From positions 61,528 through 125,527 of the forward strand of contig JAFUJA010000026.1 in NCBI GenBank assembly GCA_017473905.1: 64,000 nt of DNA, in the 5' to 3' direction. Origin of the DNA: Lachnospiraceae bacterium. Its GTDB lineage: Bacteria; Bacillota; Clostridia; Lachnospirales; Lachnospiraceae. Made by a program: the position numbers and the translations under genes. Below the pieces are notes generated by a model that was given only the letters and a program-made list of their open reading frames with translations, ran no database searches and was not told the origin of the DNA. Of this stretch, positions 43,482 to 52,070 are shown piece by piece. Numbering within the stretch: position 1 is the stretch's first letter; each line of letters opens with the position of its first letter.

Positions 43482-44542
43482 AATTGTTTACAGTAGGACC
43501 CGTGGAGATGTTTCCACAAACGTTACATATTGCATCTGAGCAGTTGCCTTATTTCCGCACTCCGGAGTTTTCAGAGCTTATGTTTGAAAATGAAAGACTG
43601 TTTAAGGCAAGTATTCGTGCTGCAAAAAATTCTAAAACTGTTTTCCTTACTACTTCCGGAACCGGGGCGATGGAGGCTGCGGTTATAAACTGTTTTGGGG
43701 ACGAAGATAAACTGCTTGTGATAAACGGAGGCGGTTTCGGAAAACGTTTTGCTGAGATTTGTCAGATTCACGGAATCTCTTATGATGAGTTAAAACTTGA
43801 TTTTGGAGAAGTTTTAACGGAAGAAAGGTTGAATGGATTTGATGGCAGTAAGTATACGGGACTCCTTGTGAATCTTCATGAAACCTCCACCGGACAATTA
43901 TATGATATTAATTTGATTTCCGCATATTGCCGGAAATACGGGTTGTATCTGGTAGTGGATGCAATCAGTACATATCTTGCAGATAAAATAGAATTTGATG
44001 CTATGGAAATTGATGTTTTGATTGTCAGCTCCCAGAAAGCATTGGCATTATCTCCGGGATTATCCGTTATGGAGATAAGCGAAAGAATTTATCGAAACAG
44101 AGTGTTAAAAATGCCAATCCGGAGCATGTATCTGGATTTTAAATCCCATATAAAAAATATGGAGAGAGGTCAGACACCTTTTACACCTGCGGTTGGAATT
44201 TTGTTGGAATTAAATGAACGTCTGAAACAGATTGAGACAACCGGCGTTGATGAAATACAGACGGAAATACATGTTTTGGCGGAGCGGTTCAGAAGAGAAC
44301 TTAAGACAAGAGAATTCCGAATTCCGGAATATCCTCTTTCTAATGCGTTAACACCTGTGTTGCTGGAACCAAATGCCAGGGAAATATACGAGCAATTAAA
44401 GTCGAAATATGGTATAATGGTAACGCCAAGCGGTGGCGCGTTGGAGAAGGTTTTAATTAGAGTCGGACACTTGGGAAATGTGAAGTGGGACGATTACGAA
44501 GTTTTACTTAATGCCATGGAGCAAATACGGGAGAACCTATGA
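43478..44542 (+). CDS. Class V aminotransferase (alanine-glyoxylate / AEP transaminase-like)
   Basis: A 354-residue PLP enzyme. It begins LFTVGPVEMFPQTLHIAS, has the family stretch FLTTSGTGAMEAAVINCF, the acidic PLP ring contact VVDAISTY, and Schiff-base lysine in VSSQKALALSPGL. Relatives are serine-pyruvate, alanine-glyoxylate and 2-aminoethylphosphonate aminotransferases. Next to a LicC/Pnc-like cytidylyltransferase, formation of an amino compound that is then CDP-activated is plausible. No phosphoenolpyruvate mutase or phosphonopyruvate decarboxylase is present here, which weakens the phosphonate reading. Overlaps both neighbours by 4 nt. Confidence 0.85.
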   Translation: MKLFTVGPVEMFPQTLHIASEQLPYFRTPEFSELMFENERLFKASIRAAKNSKTVFLTTSGTGAMEAAVINCFGDEDKLLVINGGGFGKRFAEICQIHGISYDELKLDFGEVLTEERLNGFDGSKYTGLLVNLHETSTGQLYDINLISAYCRKYGLYLVVDAISTYLADKIEFDAMEIDVLIVSSQKALALSPGLSVMEISERIYRNRVLKMPIRSMYLDFKSHIKNMERGQTPFTPAVGILLELNERLKQIETTGVDEIQTEIHVLAERFRRELKTREFRIPEYPLSNALTPVLLEPNAREIYEQLKSKYGIMVTPSGGALEKVLIRVGHLGNVKWDDYEVLLNAMEQIRENL

Positions 44543-45321
44543 AATTAGCCGAAGAGAAAGACACAGGACGTATATTGGAATACCTTCGCGAAGGATTGCA
44601 GGACTGTGTGTATCTGTATATTGATGTTATAAATTACGGAATTGCCACGGAAAACATGAAAGTGTGGTTTTCTGAGGAAAATGGGGCAATCAAACTGGTT
44701 GTTATGAAGTACTATGACAGTTTTCAGATATACAGTGAAAATGACGGGCTTGATGTGGATGAGGTAAAAGCACTTCTTGTACAATATCCCGTAACCATGA
44801 TATCCGGTAAAAAAACACTGATAGAGAAACTTGCCGGCGAGTGTCCTGAATACTAGGCTACATATGGAGTAGTGTTTGTAATGGATAAGTTCCGCGGTAT
44901 GAAATCTCCGGTAGAAATTCTTCGTGCCACAGAATCGGATACTTATGAGATCGCGAAGTTGATTTGCACCGATGATGAGATTGGCAGACATTATCAGGTA
45001 GATAATCTGGCCGCCCAGCTTACGGAGCGGATCAATACCGAAACGGGGCGAAGTTACATCATCAGGCAGGACGGCAAGATAGTTGCTCACAGTGCAACCT
45101 ACGCGGAAGCGGAAGGCATTGCAGTGGTAGGCGGCACAATTATCGATGAAGCTTATCGGGATAAAAATTATTACATACTGTTAAGCAACTATATGCTGCA
45201 GGAATTGGATAAAGAAAGAAAGGTTGCCTATACCTTCTCTTTATCAGATAAAATGATTCAATACCATAGTCGCATGCATACGAAGTGCGGAGAGTATGGG
45301 AAGCTGGTTAGACAGTCTTAA
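44539..45321 (+). pseudogene. Two-domain GNAT acetyltransferase interrupted by an in-frame TAG
   Basis: The frame opens at 44539 (overlapping the aminotransferase stop) and ends at TAG 44854-44856 after GECPEY. The same frame continues ATYGVVFVMDKFRG and gives a GNAT-like second half (VVGGTIIDEAYRDKNYYILL is the acetyl-CoA-binding region). Together 260 codons, the size of two-domain GNAT proteins with an N-terminal helper domain; a GAG-to-TAG change would explain it. The second part could be translated from ATG at 44881 or a nearby start, but would lack the first domain. Confidence 0.7.
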
Positions 45322-45348
45322 GGTTGGAAAGAAAAGAGAGTTGCGGAA

Positions 45349-46596
45349 ATGACAAAGGAAGAAATCAAAGCACTTGTACGTGAAAAAATGTCTTCAAAAA
45401 GAATCGTACTTTTTGGCGCCGGAGTTGTGGCAGAAGAATTCTATGAAGCACATAAAGACCTCTTGAATATTTCCCACTGCGTCAGCAACATTCAGAAGGA
45501 ATGGGGCGAAGGTGCATTCATGGAAGGGGAACTGGATGTAAGACAGTATCGTCCGGAAGATATTGAAGAAAATGATTATATTATTGTGTGTGGGCCTTTG
45601 GCATTTCGTAGTATAGAGTTGCAGTTAAGAGATGACGGTTACGAAATGTATGAGGATTTCGTAGAATCTAAAATTGCAGGGGCGATCTATTCCGGAAAGA
45701 AGATTGCGTTGTTTTATGGGCAGTGTATTTTGAGGGATATTCATAAGTGTTTGGTACAGGTGCCGAGCTTTACGGAAGAATATGCGTCAATATATACACA
45801 GGCAAGTAAAGGTCAGGCAATTGTTATCAATCGCTTGTTATATCATGTAAAGGATATTTGCGATTTATATGTTTATACACCAAAGATTCTTGATAAGGAA
45901 AGCATATATTCTTTGAACCCGAATCAGTTGACGAAGGACTGTAAAGTTTTTAGTGTTTCAAATTTGACATATCCTTTGTACTGGCCGCAGATTAACGATA
46001 AAGTAGATGAATATAATCAGTTTTATATCTATCCTTATAATGCAAAGCGTGATTTGGACTTTTATCATCGGATGTATCGTCAGGAAGATTGTAATATTAA
46101 CAAGATGGTAATAGATGGTATGACCACAAAGGAAATAATAAGCACATTATCGGATGAAAATTTTTATTCGGAAAAAGAGGTTTTAAAAAATAAAAGAATT
46201 GCTTTAAAGTTAATTGCTGCAGCTGAAAAAACGATAGATATTACGGTTTTGGATTATATAGAAGATATGTACCAAAAGGAGATGTTATACCAGAATTATA
46301 TACATCCGAATAAGAGTGTAATATGGTTATATATCCGACGCTTGCTGACCGCTATCGGCTTGTCTCTTCAGGATGTGGATGATATAGAACGTGAAGCACC
46401 ATTGCATGTTCATCAAAGCGGAGATGTTCCCATTTATCCAAGTGTGGCAAAACATCTTAGTCTCGAATTTGTCAATAAAGATACCAAGTATGAAATACTG
46501 GTTGGTAATGGTATTACATATATGACATTTGAGGAGTATACAGAACATTTTACGGAATATACAAGAAAAGCGTATGAATTAATGAGGTTGATATAG
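45349..46596 (+). CDS. WcbI-like protein with N-terminal Rossmann-like domain (copy 1)
   Basis: A 415-residue protein. Residues 1-105 form a Rossmann-like domain (KRIVLFGAGVVAEEFYEAH; DYIIVCGPLAFRSIELQLRD). From about 117 a WcbI-like domain follows: KKIALFYGQCILRDIHKCL is the start, then SVSNLTYPLYWPQINDK and a C-terminal YPSVAKHLSLEFV. WcbI of Burkholderia capsule clusters binds CoA and is thought to be an acetyltransferase. The next gene is a diverged tandem copy. Probable acyl transfer to a surface glycan; activity unproven. Confidence 0.6.
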   Translation: MTKEEIKALVREKMSSKRIVLFGAGVVAEEFYEAHKDLLNISHCVSNIQKEWGEGAFMEGELDVRQYRPEDIEENDYIIVCGPLAFRSIELQLRDDGYEMYEDFVESKIAGAIYSGKKIALFYGQCILRDIHKCLVQVPSFTEEYASIYTQASKGQAIVINRLLYHVKDICDLYVYTPKILDKESIYSLNPNQLTKDCKVFSVSNLTYPLYWPQINDKVDEYNQFYIYPYNAKRDLDFYHRMYRQEDCNINKMVIDGMTTKEIISTLSDENFYSEKEVLKNKRIALKLIAAAEKTIDITVLDYIEDMYQKEMLYQNYIHPNKSVIWLYIRRLLTAIGLSLQDVDDIEREAPLHVHQSGDVPIYPSVAKHLSLEFVNKDTKYEILVGNGITYMTFEEYTEHFTEYTRKAYELMRLI

Positions 46597-46597
46597 A

Positions 46598-47875
46598 ATG
46601 AATTCGAAAATATTGGAGAAGTGCGGAAACTTAATACAAAGGCACATTATTTTATGTGGTGAATATGAAGAGGTCGTTTCATTCTTGGAAAAATATTCGA
46701 ATTTAATGACAATTAAGGCAGTCGTAACAAATCACAAAAGTGATGTAAAAAAACAACCATATGAGAACTGGGGAATTGATTGTATATTGTTTGAAGAAAT
46801 TAATTTAGACAATGAATTAATCATTATATGTGACAAGACAAGATTTGGTGTCCATAAGAAGATTTTTTGGCATCACGGTCTGGAAGAATATAAGGATTAT
46901 ATGAGCGTGGAACTGATAGAGTGCATTTTGACTAAAAAAGACTTAATGCTCTGTATGGGAACTCATTTGATGCAACAGGTCTGTCGGTTGATGAGTGAAA
47001 GTAAAAATTTATCTGAGAAATACAGCATTGTTTTTTATCCGGAAAAGGAATTAAAAGAAGCATATATGAACAGATTTCAGGAACTGTTACATGTAGCAAG
47101 ATGTTGTGATGTTTTTGTCAGGTCTTCTTGCCAAGAGAAGTTTTATTACTTAAAGGTGCCGGAAGCAAAACAGTTAAGCGCGGAATGCAAAATAATAACC
47201 GTTTCTGATTATGGATTTGGTGGATATTTTCCGCAAGTTTTGAATGACAGAGATGTACTTAGCAATTATTTTTTCCGTGAGAGAATGCGTCTGGAAATGA
47301 GTTATGAAACATTAGCTTTTTCCCGGGTAGATAAAGAAATGGAATTACTTTGTGAAGACGGAATGCCTGTTAAAAATATTGTTGAAAAACTCATGGATGA
47401 ACATTATTTCGAAAGAGAATACGTGCAAAGCGTTTTTAAGAATGAGATATGCAGATTCAAGGCACTTGAAAAAGAGGATGACATTAAGTTAGGAGAATTT
47501 ATAGAACAGCATGCGAATGAATGTTTATGCAGGAACCTTAACGAATGGAATGAGCCGGTAGTATCTTATGTGACAGAGAAATTACTGCATGTTTTAGGGG
47601 TGCCGAATGATTTGCTTTTGAGCATTGAGGAACGACAAAAGAAGATTGAAGAGTGCTCAGGAAGTGAAATATTAATTTATCCCAGTGTCAGGGATGCACT
47701 TCAATTAACAGCAGAATTACAATCCAAAAAATACAAGGTAGTAACGTTTTACGATACAAAGTATATGACTGCGTGGGAATATGCGGAATATCTGGCTACA
47801 TACTTATACAGGTCTATGGATTTAATGAAGTTTACAGGGTTGGATCAATCATTAAGAGAGAATGAGCAAGAATAG
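46598..47875 (+). CDS. WcbI-like protein with N-terminal Rossmann-like domain (copy 2)
   Basis: A 425-residue paralogue of the preceding gene with the same layout: QRHIILCGEYEEVVSFLEKY at the start, the WcbI-like opening LMLCMGTHLMQQVCRLM, then VSDYGFGGYFPQVLND and the ending LIYPSVRDALQLTAEL. The glycine motif of the Rossmann part is weaker than in copy 1 (CGEYEE rather than GAGVVA), and the Cys in the copy 1 motif YGQC is replaced (MGTH), so the two may differ in activity. Separated by 1 nt from copy 1. Distinctly AT-rich. Confidence 0.55.
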   Translation: MNSKILEKCGNLIQRHIILCGEYEEVVSFLEKYSNLMTIKAVVTNHKSDVKKQPYENWGIDCILFEEINLDNELIIICDKTRFGVHKKIFWHHGLEEYKDYMSVELIECILTKKDLMLCMGTHLMQQVCRLMSESKNLSEKYSIVFYPEKELKEAYMNRFQELLHVARCCDVFVRSSCQEKFYYLKVPEAKQLSAECKIITVSDYGFGGYFPQVLNDRDVLSNYFFRERMRLEMSYETLAFSRVDKEMELLCEDGMPVKNIVEKLMDEHYFEREYVQSVFKNEICRFKALEKEDDIKLGEFIEQHANECLCRNLNEWNEPVVSYVTEKLLHVLGVPNDLLLSIEERQKKIEECSGSEILIYPSVRDALQLTAELQSKKYKVVTFYDTKYMTAWEYAEYLATYLYRSMDLMKFTGLDQSLRENEQE

Positions 47876-47896
47876 TTGTTATGTGGGAGCAGAATA

Positions 47897-49411
47897 ATGG
47901 AGATAAATGTTCTGGAATTTTTAGAAAATACAACTGAAGTATATGGAGATAAAACAGCTGTAAAAGACATAACAGGGCAACGAAGCTTTCGGGAAATGCA
48001 TAGAAATTCACAGAAAATAGGAAGTTCTCTTATTCGCCATGGTGTGTTTGGAAAAGTTGTTCCGGTTTTTATGGAAAAAAGTATTTTGGCCTTAGAAGCT
48101 TTCTTTGGAATTGTTTATGCAGGTGCAGGATACAGTTTATTAAGTCCGATACATCCTGATGAGAGAGTGCTTTCTATTTTGGATATACTTCAGTCCCCAG
48201 TGGTAATTACCGATTTGTCCCATTATGAGCGTTTGAGGGAAATAGCATATCAGGGAAACATTCTTCTTGTTGAAGAATTACTGAAAGAAGATATAAATTG
48301 GGAAGATTTAAGGGATGTCAGAAGCAGACACATCAATACAGATGCTTTGTATGTTAATTTTACATCCGGTTCTACCGGGGTTCCCAAAGGTGTTGTTGTA
48401 AGTCATCGTTCAACAATCGAGTTTGTGCATTATTTTGTTGAGCTTTTTAATATTTCAGATTCTGACATAATTGGAAATCAAGCGCCATTTGATTTTGATG
48501 TATCTGTCAAAGACATATACTCAATGTTATTAACAGGAGCAACTTTATATATTATTCCGAGAGAAATGTTTTTAGAGCCTAAAAAGTTATTGGATATTTT
48601 GGAAGATGAAAAAATTACTACGCTTATTTGGGCTGTATCGGCGTTGTGCATTATAACCTCATTGAAGGGATTTAACTATAAAATTCCTAAACATGTCAAT
48701 AAGGTTTTATTTAGTGGTGAAATCATGCCTGCAACGCATTTTAAGGAATGGCACAAGGCATTGCCGGAAGCAATGTTTGTAAATTTATATGGTCCTACGG
48801 AGATTACCTGTAACTGTACATATTATGTTGTTAGTGAACAGGAAGATGTTGAGAACGGAATTCCAATTGGAAAAGCATTTCCGAATGAGAGAGTATTTCT
48901 TCTTGATGAAAAAGGAGAACAAATAACAGCACCGAACAGAGAAGGTGAGATATGTGTTTCGGGGACAACAGTCGGACTGGGTTATTTTAGAGACAAAGAA
49001 AAGACGGATGTGGCTTTTCTACAGAACCCGTTAAATGATATGTACAATGAGACATGCTATCGTACCGGTGATTTAGCGTATTATCGTGAGGATGGAAATC
49101 TGATTTATGTTGGACGAAAAGATTTCCAAATCAAACATATGGGACATAGAATTGAGTTGTTTGAACTGGATTCTCATATTGAGAATGTTCCGGGTGTTGA
49201 GAGAGTTTGTTGCCTGTATAATCACCAAAAACAGCAGATTGTGGCAATCTATCAAGGCGAAGCGGAAAAAAGTATCATAAAAACAGAGTTGAGAAAAAAA
49301 GTGATGAAACATATGATACCTGATAAGTTTATTAAGGTCGAAGCTCTTCCATTGAATAAGAACGGAAAAATAGACCGTAAAGAACTTACTAAAATGTATA
49401 TAGAGGTGTAA
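47897..49411 (+). CDS. Stand-alone amino-acid adenylation enzyme 1 (DltA/NRPS A-domain type)
   Basis: A 504-residue adenylating enzyme. Core motifs: YVNFTSGSTGVPKGVVVSHR (A3), NQAPFDFDVSVKDIY (A4, with the Asp that contacts the alpha-amino group in amino-acid-specific domains), NLYGPTEITCNCTYY (A5), YRTGDLAYY (A7), GRKDFQIKHMGHRIELFEL (A8) and LPLNKNGKIDRKEL with the catalytic Lys (A10). It should form an aminoacyl-AMP and load a carrier protein, likely one of the two at 50642 and 50934. ATG 47897 has GGGAG 8 nt upstream and gives exactly the length of its paralogue at 52071. Confidence 0.88.
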   Translation: MEINVLEFLENTTEVYGDKTAVKDITGQRSFREMHRNSQKIGSSLIRHGVFGKVVPVFMEKSILALEAFFGIVYAGAGYSLLSPIHPDERVLSILDILQSPVVITDLSHYERLREIAYQGNILLVEELLKEDINWEDLRDVRSRHINTDALYVNFTSGSTGVPKGVVVSHRSTIEFVHYFVELFNISDSDIIGNQAPFDFDVSVKDIYSMLLTGATLYIIPREMFLEPKKLLDILEDEKITTLIWAVSALCIITSLKGFNYKIPKHVNKVLFSGEIMPATHFKEWHKALPEAMFVNLYGPTEITCNCTYYVVSEQEDVENGIPIGKAFPNERVFLLDEKGEQITAPNREGEICVSGTTVGLGYFRDKEKTDVAFLQNPLNDMYNETCYRTGDLAYYREDGNLIYVGRKDFQIKHMGHRIELFELDSHIENVPGVERVCCLYNHQKQQIVAIYQGEAEKSIIKTELRKKVMKHMIPDKFIKVEALPLNKNGKIDRKELTKMYIEV

Positions 49412-49413
49412 TT

Positions 49414-50613
49414 ATGCGTGAGGCGGTATTAAAGCAGCTGAAAAATAAAAATCAGACACCTGCTTATGTGTTTGACGTAAAAAAATTAGAGCACAGAGTA
49501 TCGGAAGTAAAGCAGATTCTCGGCAATAAATCAAACATTGGTCTGTGTTATGCCATGAAAGCAAATCCTTTTTTGCTTGGTACGCTGGATGACTTGGTGG
49601 ATAAGTTTGAAGTTTGTTCTCCGGGTGAATTATCTATCTGTAAACAAAATGATATCGCAATGGAAAAGATTATTTTTTCAGGAGTAAACAAGGAGTACGA
49701 AGATATTCGTACAGCTATGGAGTATGGGGTGGAAATGTTTACTGTTGAATCCTGGAAGCATTTAAAATTGCTTGAGCAATGTGCCTGCGAAAAGAAGAAA
49801 ACGGTTGATATTTTAATACGGTTATCAAGCGATAACCAGTTTGGTGTTGATAAATCTAATGTTTGTCAGATGGTAGAGAAGAGAGAGGATTTTAAAAACG
49901 TCCATATTTGCGGTATCCATTTTTATTCCGGAACGCAGAAAAAAGTTGCGAAGGTTGGAGAAGAATTACGGGAACTTATTAATTTTTGTAACCATTTAAA
50001 AACAGAGTATATGTTTCATGTTGAGCATTTGGAGTATGGGCCGGGTTTGTTGGTTGATTATTTCGCAAAAGAAGAAAATGATTCCCAAATATTGCAGGAT
50101 TTTGGTCAGTTGTTAAATGAAGTTGGGGAACAGTTTCCTTTAACCGTAGAAATGGGAAGATTTTTAGTTGCGGATTGTGGCAATTTTGTTACAAAAGTGG
50201 TGGACGTGAAGAACACAAATCAACAACAGTATTGCATTGTAGACGGCGGAATTAACCATGTTAATTATTACGGACAAGTAATGGGTGTAAGAATTCCTCC
50301 GGTTCGGTTCTATCGAAAAACTGATGATGATTACATTGAAGAAAAGCCCAATGCAGAAATGAGTAAAAATGAAGGTATATGTGTTTGTGGTTCTTTATGT
50401 ACATCAGCAGATGTTTTAGTTAGAAATATTGCCATAAAAGATGTTAAAGAAGACGACTTATTTGTTTTTGAAAAAATCGGTGCTTATTCTGTTACAGAAA
50501 GTATGTATTTATTTTTAAGCCGCAAACTTCCAAAAGTTTTTTTGTGTAAAAATGGTATTTTGGAATTGTTACGTGATTCTTATGAGACGTACGAATGGAA
50601 TTGTAAATCTTAA
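49414..50613 (+). CDS. PLP-dependent amino-acid decarboxylase (LysA/BtrK-like)
   Basis: A 399-residue fold-type III enzyme. PLP lysine K49 is in CYAMKANP, H169 in GIHFYSGTQ, the phosphate-binding E-x-GR is VEMGRF (246-249), and the dimer active-site Cys329/Asp333 are in CGSLCTSADVLV. Relatives include diaminopimelate and ornithine decarboxylases, and BtrK of butirosin biosynthesis, which decarboxylates glutamate while it is bound to a carrier protein. Lying between an adenylating enzyme and two carrier proteins, it may act on a carrier-bound amino acid, giving an amine-ended chain. Substrate unknown. Confidence 0.85.
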   Translation: MREAVLKQLKNKNQTPAYVFDVKKLEHRVSEVKQILGNKSNIGLCYAMKANPFLLGTLDDLVDKFEVCSPGELSICKQNDIAMEKIIFSGVNKEYEDIRTAMEYGVEMFTVESWKHLKLLEQCACEKKKTVDILIRLSSDNQFGVDKSNVCQMVEKREDFKNVHICGIHFYSGTQKKVAKVGEELRELINFCNHLKTEYMFHVEHLEYGPGLLVDYFAKEENDSQILQDFGQLLNEVGEQFPLTVEMGRFLVADCGNFVTKVVDVKNTNQQQYCIVDGGINHVNYYGQVMGVRIPPVRFYRKTDDDYIEEKPNAEMSKNEGICVCGSLCTSADVLVRNIAIKDVKEDDLFVFEKIGAYSVTESMYLFLSRKLPKVFLCKNGILELLRDSYETYEWNCKS

Positions 50614-50641
50614 GATTGATAATTTGAAGGGAGTATTCATT

Positions 50642-50884
50642 ATGACAGTAAAAGAGAAGGTAATAGAGGTGTTATGTGCTACAAATGCGCAAATTGAAGA
50701 TAATTTAGAGACGAATTTATTGGAAGCAGGACTGATTGATTCTTATGAGATTGTAGAACTTGTAATGAGTTTAGAAGATGCTTTTGATATTATGATTGAT
50801 CCGGAACTTGTAGTACCGGAAAACTTTCAGACGGTAACTGCAATTACTGATTTGATTGAAGGAATTTGTGACGAAAACAAGTAG
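50642..50884 (+). CDS. Acyl/peptidyl carrier protein 1
   Basis: An 80-residue discrete carrier protein. The phosphopantetheine-attachment Ser34 lies in GLIDSYEIVELV; DAFDIMIDPE and NFQTVTAITDLIE are typical helix II-III features. ATG 50642 with GAAGGGAG is chosen; an open frame upstream overlaps the decarboxylase. It resembles carrier protein 2 at 50934 closely, suggesting tandem duplication. Confidence 0.88.
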   Translation: MTVKEKVIEVLCATNAQIEDNLETNLLEAGLIDSYEIVELVMSLEDAFDIMIDPELVVPENFQTVTAITDLIEGICDENK

Positions 50885-50933
50885 AATATCATGTGAGTGG
50901 TGTTGCGAAAAGATGCCCGGAATTGGAGGAAAA

Positions 50934-51161
50934 ATGAAAGAACAGGTAATTAAGGTATTAGAAGATTTTAATGATGAACTGGTTGAAGATTTGGAGCAGG
51001 ATTTATTCTTGTCTGGAAAGTTAGATTCTTTTGATTTGGTAAAACTGGTAGTGGAATTGGAAGATGCTTTTGACATAAGCATTGATGTGGAAGAAGTCAC
51101 CGTTGAAAATTTTCAGTCTGTAACTGCTATTATCGATTTGATGGAGCGTATTGCAAAATAG
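50934..51161 (+). CDS. Acyl/peptidyl carrier protein 2
   Basis: A 75-residue discrete carrier protein with attachment Ser32 in GKLDSFDLVKLV, then DAFDISIDVE and NFQSVTAIIDLME. Start at 50934 has GGAGG 5 nt upstream. Close paralogue of carrier protein 1; together they may hold two loading states or two different amino acids. Confidence 0.88.
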   Translation: MKEQVIKVLEDFNDELVEDLEQDLFLSGKLDSFDLVKLVVELEDAFDISIDVEEVTVENFQSVTAIIDLMERIAK

Positions 51162-51202
51162 AGATATAGAGTATTTACAAGCCTAGAGAGGAGAATTTGA
51201 AT

Positions 51203-52054
51203 TTGAAAAAAGTAGATTCAATTGTGCAATATAAAAGTTTAATGCAGGAAATTCGCAAGGTTTGTAAACGTCCCTATTCCAATATGTATTATACGGTAGA
51301 GCAATTACAACGTTATATAGATTTGGAAAGAATGTACTATCACGAAACACAAGGTGGTATTATTTTTCTTTTTGATGAAGGTCTGTATTATAAGGCGGGA
51401 TTGTATCTTGACGGTGAGCAGGAATTTGATTTTCCTGAGGTAGATAAGAAGCTTTTGGTGCGAGATATATATCGAGAAGGAAAAAGGGATCAGAAATTAC
51501 CCTTTATTGTAAAAAGACTTGAAGAGCTTGGTTTTGATAATCAGGGGACAACGGCGCAGGTATGTGCTCAAGTACAAAAGTTATTCTCGATGAGCAGCCG
51601 GGTGGAACGTTATGTTAAAAGACTGGAACAAAGTGGATTTCGATTTGGAATTGGCGATATTTCGCAAATAGATGAAATGGAAAAGCTGCTTTATTCTTCT
51701 GAGATTATTAAAGATTATCATATTGAATACAAGACGGAAGAAGAAAAAATGCAGATGAGTGGAAACTATATGGGCGTCTGGGATAAAGATGGAAACTTAT
51801 GTGCAGCCAGTATCGTGTCCGTGATTAATGGGGTTGCACAGGGAGTGGGTATTGCCATTCAAGAAAAGTATAAGATGAGTGGATTGGCTCCTTTTATAAC
51901 ATATTATCGTTCTAAGTGGTTATTGGAACAGGGAATTGATTTGATTCAGGGTTGGCTTTTACTTTGTAACCAGAAATCCATATTGTACCATACTTCCTTG
52001 GGGTATGAGATGACAGACAAAAGAGCAGATGAGTGGGTCAAGAATTGGAGATAA
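51203..52054 (+). CDS. Two-domain GNAT-like acyltransferase, copy A
   Basis: A 283-residue protein in which a helper domain (about 1-130, with YTVEQLQRYIDLERMYY and GGIIFLFDEGLYYKAGLYLD) precedes a GNAT fold (FGIGDISQIDEMEKLL; VGIAIQEKYKMSGLAPFITY is the acetyl-CoA loop). Two TTG starts, 51197 and 51203, are possible; the second lies 9 nt after AGAGGAG and is preferred. A paralogue with the same layout is at 54243. Each stands next to a carrier protein and an adenylating enzyme, so they may use carrier-bound acyl groups instead of acetyl-CoA; inference. Confidence 0.65.
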   Translation: MKKVDSIVQYKSLMQEIRKVCKRPYSNMYYTVEQLQRYIDLERMYYHETQGGIIFLFDEGLYYKAGLYLDGEQEFDFPEVDKKLLVRDIYREGKRDQKLPFIVKRLEELGFDNQGTTAQVCAQVQKLFSMSSRVERYVKRLEQSGFRFGIGDISQIDEMEKLLYSSEIIKDYHIEYKTEEEKMQMSGNYMGVWDKDGNLCAASIVSVINGVAQGVGIAIQEKYKMSGLAPFITYYRSKWLLEQGIDLIQGWLLLCNQKSILYHTSLGYEMTDKRADEWVKNWR

Positions 52055-52070
52055 TAAAGAGGAGAAACAA

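Noticed and set aside
43478-44542. A phosphonate (aminoethylphosphonate) pathway from the transaminase and cytidylyltransferase pair.
   Set aside because: No phosphoenolpyruvate mutase or phosphonopyruvate decarboxylase is in the window; kept only as a remote possibility.
13652-44856. Recoding of TAG or TGA as an explanation for the internal stops.
   Set aside because: All three stop codons occur internally once or twice and all three also end normal genes in this window, so no single reassigned codon fits.
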